Source: Megaustenia siamemsis
Lineage: Eukaryota; Mollusca; Gastropoda; Stylommatophora; Ariophantidae
NCBI GenBank assembly: GCA_032433765.1
Contig: JAVIAB010000092.1
Span: forward strand, 106,322,279-106,386,278
Reading direction: 5' to 3'
Length of the DNA stretch: 64,000 nucleotides
Shown here: positions 55,870 to 64,000 of the stretch, piece after piece
How positions within the stretch are numbered: position 1 is the stretch's first letter
Layout of the letters: every line of letters starts with the position of its first letter
The notes under the pieces: model-generated
Database searches by the model: none
What the model saw: the letters and a program-made list of their open reading frames with translations, nothing else
Told to the model about the DNA's origin: nothing
Program-made: the position numbers and the translations under genes

Positions 55870-56975
55870 CTTTGCTAGAAGGCAGTAGTTGATGGAATCT
55901 GAAAGAAGTCAAGGCTCATTAAAATATGCTTTTTTTTCATTCCCAGGACATTTTAGATATAAAAGGAATCAAACGAGCCTACAGACTTGATAAGCTGGCG
56001 GTTATCATGGTGAACACGGCCTCGCAATAGCTGACATTCTAAAAGCTTTCTAGAAGGTATGATGTTCCGGAATGTAAATTTGCAACCTTGAATAGGCGAA
56101 TAGATGTAAGACAGGGGTGTGTACTATCCCCCTACTGTTTATTACATACATGGACCGTATATACAAGCTAGCCAACTCATCAGAGAGAGAGGAGATCAAC
56201 GAGCTTTTATTTGCAGACGAGCAGGCACTAATACATGAAACAAGAGAAGACCTACAAGAACACTTAAACAAACTCAACATCTCAGGCACAGAATACAAAA
56301 TGAAAACCAACAAAACAGAACTCATGAATGTCGTCAAAAATAAACAGAACATCAATATAACTATAGAAGGCAGACAGCTAAAACAAGTAGAGGAATTCAA
56401 ATACCTAGGAAGTCTAATGACAAACGATAATTGTCAAACAGCAGAGATAGAATCAAGATGCAACAAAGCTTGTCAAATCATCGGACAGTTATCACCATTA
56501 TTGTCCAACAAGAAAATAACTCTAGAGGCAAAACGAGCACTATACAATACAATCTTCATCCCAAACGTTATGCTACCAATGCCAGACCTGGACCCTAGAT
56601 GCAAGAACAATAAGAAAAATAACCTCTACAGAGATGAAATATGTTAGACGAATGACAGGAAACAGTCTGAGAGATAAGATCAAAAATGAAGAACTGAGAA
56701 AAAAGCTAGGATTAGCCCCCGCCATAGAATATATAAGGAAACAACAGATACAATGGTTTGGCCACGTGACAAGGCAGAAAGAACAAAACACAACACAACG
56801 AGCCTTCAATAAACGTTGTGATAACACCAGACCCAAGGGTCGACCACGAAAAAGATGGGTCGATGGAATATTAGAAGCACTAGGAAACATAACAGCAGCA
56901 GAGGCGAACAGAAGAGCAAAAGACCGCAAATTATATCTCCCCTCGACGCTGAAAAGCAGATGAGGAAGGAAAGGA
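55870..56975 (+). mobile_element. LINE reverse-transcriptase to C-terminus, partly open
   Basis: 'RRIDVRQGCVLSPYCL' (RT palm block) near 56.10 kb, then a 176-codon frame: 'ELLFADEQALIHETREDLQ', with the catalytic box FADE instead of FADD, and 'EEFKYLGSLM'. A frame change near 56.6 kb leads to the 109-codon tail: 'QIQWFGHVTRQKEQ', 'RPKGRPRKRWVDGILEALG', 'AKDRKLYLPST'. Its GAA-rich 3' end continues past 56.96 kb. Relatives lie at 32.5, 36.7 and 58.7 kb. Confidence 0.92.
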
Positions 56976-57265
56976 GAAGAAGAATAGGCGTCAAGAGCAT
57001 CACAAATAAGATTGGTAGATCAAAACAGAATAGGGATTGTCAATTGCTACAATTTGAGCTGGAATACTGAAGAGGCGATATGGACACTTATGGAGTTGTG
57101 CAATGAGGATGATCTGTCGACTAAGTTAACAAAAAAAATGTTCGCTTCATTTAAAAGGTAAAATAAAAATTATGTATTTTTCCCCCGTGATAACTTCATT
57201 ACTTTTGGTAGGGTCACGAGTGAAAAGTTAGAAATACTTTACCAAGAAATTTATGAAAATATTAA
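56976..57265. other. No gene recognised
   Basis: DNA 3' of the LINE, without a recognisable feature. Confidence 0.3.
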
Positions 57266-57268
57266 AGA

Positions 57269-57530
57269 GAAACCTCGACTTATCAAACAAACTGCTTACC
57301 GCTATTTGATTCTTAAGCTCCAGATACTACTTTATTGTTGACAGCTGTTTTGTAGCTTTCAAGTCGTTCTTTTTTTTAAATTAAAGTAATGAGAATATTT
57401 GAATATATATGATATGCAAAGAACAAAATAAACCTCATCTTATCAAACTGCTTACCGAAATATGACATGCAAGCTCGGGGTAAAACTTTATTGCTGCCAG
57501 CTGTTTCGCAGCTTTCAAGTCGTTCTTTTC
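57269..57530. repeat. Degenerate direct repeat of about 100 bp, two copies
   Basis: 'aaacctcgacttatcaaac' ... 'gcttaccg' ... 'ctttattgttgacagctgtt' ... 'gctttcaagtcgttctt' at 57269-57372 recurs at 57430-57530 in the same order. An old tandem or segmental duplication. Confidence 0.8.
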
Positions 57531-58075
57531 ACAGAAATATATCAGCAAAAAATAATATAATCTTATAGAGACTTTGCTGCAGCACAATACTTTATTATTC
57601 TTTTAGCACAGGACTCAAGCACACGAGCCAGGCACACAGTTGTGTCACTTCTAGTGCACGTGACACACGTCACTCTATTGCTTTTATATACTTGTAATGC
57701 GCCATTTTTATGAATCACTGACTTCACAATATGTTGTGGCAATGTCGTTCAAAATATGCTATAAAAATTTACACATAGCAACAGCATCGCAATAAAACTA
57801 TATCCACAAAAACTAGGGCCTATATTCACTTTAAAAAATGTCTATGAAGTTTAATGGGCGATAACCAATGGTGAAAATCTATATTTTTTATACACAGAGT
57901 AGAAATTAAATGGCAAGTAATTATTTGTGTCTGTTTGGTCATTCAGTCCTAGTAATATTATATATGTAATTTTAAAATATGGTAAGAGAGAGTGGGAGAA
58001 GGTTACATAAAGAATGATAGATAACAGAAAATGAACAGAGAGAAATAAATATAAGCTAAATACAACAGGAGATAT

Positions 58076-58112
<37 letters not shown>

Positions 58113-58594
58113 TTAGAATAAGAGATATGAAGATAGATCTATGTAGTGTAAAGATACAATTAACATAGCGATAGAAATATATAAAGACACAGGTACCTAA
58201 TATTAGACAGCAATAGTAGAGTGGGATAAAGTGGAGAGAATTAACAGTGAGCAAAACAGTAGAAAGATAAAAGAAAATAACAGGTAAGGATGAGCATATC
58301 GACAGAAATAAAAATAACTATAGGAGAGGTGAGAGTCGTTGATGAGCGAAATCTCAAGACTCGAACGTCCGTCAGTTTCTAATGTAGTGACATCTTTTCA
58401 TGACAGAAACGCTAAGTTTACGTTCTCGTAAATGAATGTTTTTATTTAACTTTATTTCTTTATAGCCGGGTCGATGCTTTGAAGCTTGAGAGTAGATTAG
58501 AACAATAAGCGCTAACGGTTTCCGGATTGAATATAATGGTGATCAGCCACACACGTATAGCAGCTCTTCCAGTTAACTTTGTAGCACAGTGCTA
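57531..58594. other. Spacer with a (GA)n microsatellite
   Basis: (GA)n at about 58079-58111. Otherwise no supported feature. Confidence 0.4.
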
Positions 58595-59130
58595 ATCAGC
58601 TACATTGCAGTCAGGGCACCCCATACCCACTCTATAAGTCCGGCACAGCATTTCTCGAAGCATATGCAGACTGATTGTTCCTCTAAAGTATTATTCTTTC
58701 TTTCTTCTATCATTTCCTCCATTGCTGTTGATACGAGCGAGGGGAGATACAATCTGCGATTCCTTTTCCTTCTGTTGGCCTCTTCTGGTGTTATCCCTCC
58801 TAGTGACTCTAGTATTCCCTTTATCCATCTCTTTCTCGGTCCTCCTCTTAATCTGGCGTTTTCGAAGCGTTTGTTTATGGCTCTTTGAGTCATTGTTCTT
58901 TTTGTCTTGTTATGTGGCCGAACCAATTTATCTGTTGTTTCTTTAAGTATTTGATGGCTGGTTCAATTTCGAGTTTCTTCCTCAGGTCAGTGTTTCTTAC
59001 TCTGTACAACAGTGCTCAGAGCCAAAGTAATGTATTGATTTCAGAAATATCGAGTTTTCCCACTAAACAGTCCGGATCGACCAGGCGCCTTTTCCACCTT
59101 TAGACTCATCATGTCTCTCAATATATAAAT
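58595..59130. repeat. Dispersed repeat F, copy interrupted by a LINE tail
   Basis: The halves 58595-58695 and about 59030-59130 match the contiguous copy at 33.50-33.69 kb. The insertion between them is the LINE tail listed next. Confidence 0.7.
58700..59025 (-). mobile_element. LINE C-terminus inside repeat F
   Basis: Minus strand: 'MVRPHNKTKRTMTQRAINKR', 'GGPRKRWIKGILESLGGI', 'NRRLYLPSLVS', the same tail type as at 56.8 kb but a separate subfamily. The minus frame running on into 'CICFEKCCAG' is repeat F, not LINE. Confidence 0.85.
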
Positions 59131-59919
59131 ACATAACTGTCAAGGTCATAACCTTCCTCTTCTCTTAAGGAATGAAAAACAAACTTGGCAATGTTCTCTT
59201 TGTCCAGAATCAGCTCACACTCATTGCCAGAGCTGCCAGCGAGCGACTAACGCGGTGCTTAGATGAGTGATCAGGTTCATGACCAGGACGAGCCTGCAGT
59301 TAGTGCTACTATTATTCTTATATAAGCTGTGATGCTATCAGTGCTGGACTATGGTTGGACAGGCTCACTCCCTCGTCAACTCAGATCGCAAGGTTGGAAA
59401 GGGTTCACAATGAAGGCCCATGAGCAATTCTCGGACGCACCAGAGATATATCTCTCCGCTCAATGAGGTATTTTTTTTAAATTACCGAGCATTAGTGCAG
59501 TGCAAATTAACATTAAATTAGATGAAGCAACAAATACGATAAAGGATGATTTCCTAAATAATAAATTAGTTAAATATCAAACAACACAGTATTATATATG
59601 AAGCAAACAGCAGAGTTATGCTAAACACAGTTCATTTTCATTCGACGCTGTCGTATTATGTTATTTATATTATGTATTATTATGTCGTATGTATTAGTGG
59701 ACACGAAAAAACCAGAAGGTTTGGAAGCTTTCTTGCCAACCTCGCTACTGGTTGACAAAGTCAGCAACACAAATGGGATCAAGGCTTCATCTCTCATCGG
59801 AACCCCTAGAAAGTTTCTATTACAACAGTGGTACTTCCGTGATCCCTGCCATCGTGGGAGGGAACTATTGTTATGTTATGTTATGTTGCAAAACGTTCTA
59901 TAACAGTCATCATCACTAT
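59131..59919. other. No gene recognised
   Basis: Frames up to 85 codons without a recognisable domain. A short (TTATG)n-like phrase lies near 59868-59885. Confidence 0.35.
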
Positions 59920-60369
59920 GTCATCATCAAGTACCGGCCTGCTGGCGTAGGTGATCATGTCTCTCCAAAACTTTCGATCTCGACAGTCCTTTATCATTTC
60001 TGTTATTGACTTTCTGCCAAGCCATTCTTTTAAGCTGTCTGGTATTTTTTTCTCTTTGCTTCCCTCTATCTCTTCGTCCCTCAATTTTCCCAGCTGTTAC
60101 AATATATTCCAGTTGTTTTCTTCTCATTACATGGCCAAAAAAATGATGATTTGTTTTCTTCCTAATATTGGAAATTTGCTCTCTCTCTTTGCTTTGGCCT
60201 CTTTCAGAACGTTTTCATTACTCTTCTTAGCTGTCCATTGTATTCTCAACATTCTTCTGTAAAACCACATTTCTACAGACTCCAGTGATTTCCTTGCCTG
60301 CTGTCCTATTGTCCATGATTCACACCCGTATGTTAAGACTGGCTCTATATAACATTTAAGAACTCTTTT
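59920..60369 (-). mobile_element. LINE 3' tail with 10-bp target duplication
   Basis: TCATCACTAT at 59910-59919 and 60370-60379. Minus-strand copy of the 35.15-kb family. It keeps the 5' part up to 'cagtcttaacatac' and has several frameshifts. Confidence 0.92.
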
Positions 60370-60379
60370 TCATCACTAT

Positions 60380-61040
60380 ATAAAAAACACATAAATATCT
60401 TCTGCTCAAAATGTCCATCAGCACAAAACGATTAACAATGCCAGTGCATCACTAACTGACAATTCCTCTAATTCATCAAGAACATCGCTCTGTTCTCACA
60501 AAGCCAATCGTCATCACAGTTCATGAAATCTAGATAGCGATATCGATCCACTTCTGTCATCAAAGTCCTTCGTTCTACCCATTTCCCTGAGGTTGTTAAT
60601 GATATCAGTCTTAATCACTGACTGTCCATCTGCTATAATTGCCGAACTCCCTAATCCAGATTTTCGTTCGCTTGTTCCGGAATAAACAAGAAGATAACAC
60701 AACACAAATTTGACCTGTGTATTTTTCTCTTTCTTTTGCATACATCTTTTGACAACAATGTTCATAAGTTATAAGAAGCGTTCATCAGCTCAAGCCAAGT
60801 CACTCCAGCTACGTCATTTTCATTATATTTTTATATATTTTAATATTGTATACTTGATACTTTTTATTCTTTTTTTTTTAGTTTTCAGTTCCTCGTTATC
60901 GCTCTATACATATGATTTTATATCTCTACACTTCACCTATCCTCTAACATGTGACACATCTCTTTCTCATCTCATCATTCCATCTCTCATCCCTCTGGCC
61001 ACCTCTCCCTAACGTTATCATTTGACATTTAGCTATAGAT
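60380..61040. other. No gene recognised
   Basis: A minus frame of 83 codons (60514-60765) has no domain that I recognise. Pyrimidine-rich region near 60.85-61.0 kb. Confidence 0.35.
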
Positions 61041-61205
61041 ATATGTGCCTCACCGTTTGTTGTCGTTGTTCCAGTCTTCTGAAGGTGGCCGCAGGCCGAA
61101 ACGTCAGTATTTTGTTGTGTTCCTTTTTTGTAAAGCTGTCACCATACCTTGGAGTGTATACTACACCCCACTACTGGCTCCTTGCTACCAGCTTTACCGC
61201 AGCAG
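61041..61205 (+). mobile_element. Penelope / hammerhead-motif repeat, fourth site
   Basis: 'CTTCTGAAGGTGGCCGCAGG' leads into 'CCGAAACGTCAG' at about 61097. GGCC and GGCC can pair as a small stem. Downstream 'tttttgtaaagctgtc' resembles the 16.3-kb site. Confidence 0.45.
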
Positions 61206-61214
61206 TGCAATTTG

Positions 61215-61690
61215 TTGCCTGTTCCCTACTCAATTGAGCCTGTGCTACAGTTACATATATCATAGATTCCTATCTTTAGGGTGTTGAAAAGATTGTACTT
61301 CAATCTGTTGTGGCCTTTACGGAGTCTAAAAATAGTTAATTGTTCTTTTCTATTGAGTTGAGAGTACAACAACATTTTTCTGGCAGCCCTGGGGTTGTGT
61401 ATTTTATTTGTTAATGCATTCGTTCCTGACAAACCTCTTTGATTCCTCACAAGTTATACTTGTTTCTGGCTGCTGTAATTTACCATCTTTCTTTGTCAAC
61501 CTGTCTGCCTCATCATTACCAGGAATATTATATTGCCTCCAACCATTTTCTGCGAAGATTGCCTGTCTGGACTTTGCAGTTGAAGCTCAACCAATCTTTA
61601 AGCACACAGGCATACGTATTATCGTCGCGCCGTTCTAACCAGCTAATGCCCTCGTCACGGCTACGCTCTCAATGTATAGTGCTGGTCGTC
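61215..61690 (-). mobile_element. LINE RNase H end and C-terminus
   Basis: Minus strand: 'IPGNDEADRLTKKDG' (the last RNase H block with Asp), a frame change, then 'LNRKEQLTIFRLRKGHNRLK' and a CxC-type ending 'YDICNCSTGS'. A different family from the 9.0-kb RNase H copy. Confidence 0.85.
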
Positions 61691-62216
61691 ATTGCGTAAA
61701 CGCAAATGCAATTTAAGAGTGAGAAATGGCATTATACTACCGTGAAGATTAACCAGCTCAAACTTCTCCAGCTGAAATCTGGAAATCAATAAAGTCACAC
61801 CAACAGGGACAAAGAATTAACTGTTCAGTGTGACAAAATGTAGCAGCCACATTTGCAAAAATAACACATTACACGTCACATGAATGGTGATTGTAGACGG
61901 AATCAATATCTCCTCACAACGTTACACAGCATTTGCCATTCACTCTTTTGGGAAGCTTTGGTTTTCAATCCTTTTAACTTTTGGATTGAATTTTACTCCT
62001 AAATCTCAATCAAACATATGTTTGACTGCAATTGTACAATCTTTATTGTAGTGATGTAGTGCACGTCAGAAGTTAAAACAAACCACAAGAGACATGAACA
62101 GAACACTAGTCCAGGCGTCAACCGCGTGCAACGGGTGTATTTCGAAACAACACACGCTACGCAAGGATCAACCAGTATCTAAGAAACCTCGACATATTTA
62201 CTGAGGCATTATATAT
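61691..62216. other. No gene recognised
   Basis: Mixed DNA without a supported feature. Confidence 0.35.
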
Positions 62217-62227
62217 ATTTATATATT

Positions 62228-62614
62228 CATCATCAAGTACCGGGCCTGCTGGCGTAGGTGATCATCTCTCTCCACAATTTTCTATCTCGCCAGTTATTTA
62301 TCATTTCTGTTGTTGACCTTCAGCCAAGCCATACTCTTAAGCTGTCTGGTATCTTTTTCTCTTTGCTTCCCTCTTTCTCTTCGTCCCTCAATTGTTCCAG
62401 TTGTTACAATATATTCCAGTTGTTCTCTTCTCATTGCATGGCCAAAAATGATTGTTTCTTCCTAATATTGGAAATTAGCTCCCTTTTTGCTTTGGCCTCT
62501 TTCAGAACATTTTCATTACTCTTCTTAGCTGTCCGTTGTATTCTCAACATTCTTCTGTAAAACCACATTTCTACAGACTCCAGTAATTTTCTTGTTTGTT
62601 GTCCTATTTTCCCA
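62228..62614 (-). mobile_element. LINE 3' tail with 11-bp target duplication
   Basis: ATTTATATATT at 62217-62227 and 62615-62625. Same family as 31.3, 35.2 and 59.9 kb, minus strand, ending in GATGATGA. Confidence 0.93.
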
Positions 62615-62762
62615 ATTTATATATTAATCAATGCATAAAAAGTGTATTGCATCCTAACCAGTAATACTACAATCCTGCACTAATCTGTGACAAACAGAAC
62701 GTTTACTGCAAAGAAGCAATTTACAACAAAATTTAATGATCGGCTTAAAATAAAGAGAACTG

Positions 62763-62997
62763 GGGGACTGGTTGGTCTCGAGGCAAGACGCCGGCCTCGA
62801 GATAGGGAGGTTGTGGGTTCAAATTCCGGCTGCAACAGTTGGGATTTTTATTTATGATTTCTCTCTGCGGCAACCACCCCTGGTCTCAGCAGCGAGACCC
62901 GGCTTGAAACGTCAATTACTCATCAACGGAAAAAATATGAGTACCTCCAAAGACGGAGTTATCTGCCTGTGCGGCGAGTGACCCCTGTGCACACGGC
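62763..62997 (+). mobile_element. tRNA-derived SINE, separate family
   Basis: 'GGGGGACTGGTTGGTCTCG' as box A region and 'GGGTTCAAATTCC' as box B, spaced like a tRNA. The body contains 'CAGCGAGACCCGGCTTGAAACGTC', an echo of the CGAAACG motif. No target duplication found. Confidence 0.65.
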
Positions 62998-63317
62998 CGC
63001 CAGAGAAAAATGGATTAACACGCAAAATTCAGTTTCTAATCTCTAGGGACTTCGTCAGAGGTCAAAGCCGGCGAACACAAAAAAATTAAGAGAAAAAAAA
63101 TCCATTGCGCTCAAAACATTTTTTGGTCTTTATAAACTACCTACAGAAGAATTCAATTTCTTTTACAAATAGGTATCAGTAAATTACATGCGCCAATAAT
63201 TATAAGTTACAAAAAAGCTTTAAATCTCACGCACTCTCATCAGTCGTCACTGTGTAGTGAGTAAAAGCACGCTGGTTAGAGCCACAGTCTTTCTGAATAT
63301 ATGACGCAAAATTTGAT
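62998..63317. other. No gene recognised
   Basis: AT-rich spacer with A runs. Confidence 0.35.
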
Positions 63318-63379
63318 AGAAAGAAAGAAAGAAAACAAAAGAAAGAAACAAAGAAAGAAAAAAAGAAAGAAAGAAAGTG
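63318..63379. repeat. (GAAA)n microsatellite, imperfect
   Basis: GAAAGAAAGAAA-type run with interruptions. Confidence 0.95.
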
Positions 63380-63411
63380 AAGCTTTGTTGACTATAAACT
63401 ACATTTTTAGA

Positions 63412-64000
63412 TTGATAATGTGGTAGTGTTGTCACTCGAATTGACTGGTAATATGTTAGAGCTGACTCTAGAATTGACTGGTAATATGTTAGAGCTGACT
63501 CTAGAATTGACTGATAATATATTAGAGCTGACTCTAGAATTGACTGGTAATATGTTAGAGCTGACTCTAGAATTGACTAGTAATATGTTAGAGCTGACTC
63601 TAGAATTGACTGGTAATATGTTAGAGCTGACTCTAGAATTGATTGGTAATGTGGTAGAGTTGACCGACAATGTGGTAGAGCTGACTCTAGAGTTGACGGG
63701 GTAATGTGGTAGAGCTGACTGTAGAGTTGACCGACAATGTGGTAGAGCTGACTGTGGAGTTGACCGACAATGTGGTAGAGCTGACTCTAGAGTTGACTGG
63801 TAATGTGGTAGAGCTGACTCTAGAGTTGACTGGTAATGTGGTAGAGCTGACTCTAGAGTTGACCGACAATGTGGTTGAGCTGGCTCTAGAGTTGACGGGG
63901 TAATGTGGTAGAGCTGACTGTAGAGTTGACCGACAATGTGGTAGAGCTGACTGTAGAGATGACCGACAATGTGGTAGAGCTGACTCTAGAGTTGACCGAA
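63412..64000. repeat. 33-bp minisatellite running off the window
   Basis: About 17 units of 33 bp. The left half is 'gagctgactctagaattgac' plus 'tggtaatatgtta'. The right half replaces this with 'gtggtagagctgactntaga' and 'gttgaccgacaat', with a 'gacggggtaa' variant that shifts the frame. Frames are open on both strands because of the period. Confidence 0.97.

Noticed and set aside
58600..58926. 108-codon minus frame as a distinct gene
   Set aside because: It is a chance fusion of a LINE tail with the inserted-into repeat F; its ending belongs to the repeat.
11574..62997. True tRNA genes at the box A / box B sites
   Set aside because: Each lies in a repeated unit with a common non-tRNA body, and the acceptor stems do not pair well. 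They are SINE heads.

Overview
The window looks like nuclear DNA from an animal, most likely a mollusc and probably a heterobranch gastropod. It is AT-rich, gene-poor and crowded with repeats. The gastropod reading rests on a secreted-type EGF / galactose-binding protein family that I know mainly from sea slugs and pond snails, on LINE C-termini of the kind common in molluscs, and on abundant tRNA-derived SINEs. There are no operons, tRNA or rRNA genes, CRISPR arrays or prokaryotic features.

Only two host loci are convincing. (1) On the minus strand at 2261-3859 lies a cysteine-rich EGF-like plus fucolectin-type galactose-binding gene. It has an in-frame stop, a 99-bp LINE tail inserted with a 13-bp target duplication, and a later frame change, so it is probably a pseudogene. 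(2) On the minus strand at 46197-47332 lies one large exon of a sphingolipid delta-4 desaturase (DEGS1 type). All three histidine boxes are present, but the reading frame shifts by one base at a CCC run. A splice acceptor precedes the exon, so the start codon lies in an exon I could not find.

The rest is mobile and tandem DNA. Decayed LINE fragments of several families (endonuclease, reverse transcriptase, RNase H and C-terminal finger pieces) occur throughout on both strands. Many end in short ATGATG-like or GAAGAA tails, and several keep 10-13 bp target-site duplications. One tRNA-derived SINE family of about 250 bp has nine recognisable copies plus an older fragment; five copies have clear target duplications, and one copy is dimeric. 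Other tRNA-like heads mark further SINE families. Two hAT-like non-autonomous DNA elements and an unnamed dispersed repeat carry later insertions. Short CCGAAACG motifs of the Penelope / hammerhead-ribozyme type recur.

Tandem arrays dominate several blocks: a 47-bp array (0.63-1.22 kb), a 27-bp array (12.3-13.2 kb), a 33-bp array with a 66-bp higher-order period beside a tRNA-like head (15.2-15.9 kb), a 9.8-kb purine-rich array in five sub-blocks (20.5-30.4 kb), a roughly 20-bp array maturing into 40-bp dimers (49.9-51.2 kb), and a 33-bp array running off the right edge (63.4-64.0 kb). The very long open frames inside the 9.8-kb array follow from a pyrimidine-rich strand that lacks stops; I do not regard them as genes. 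All calls come from reading the sequence, with no database search.
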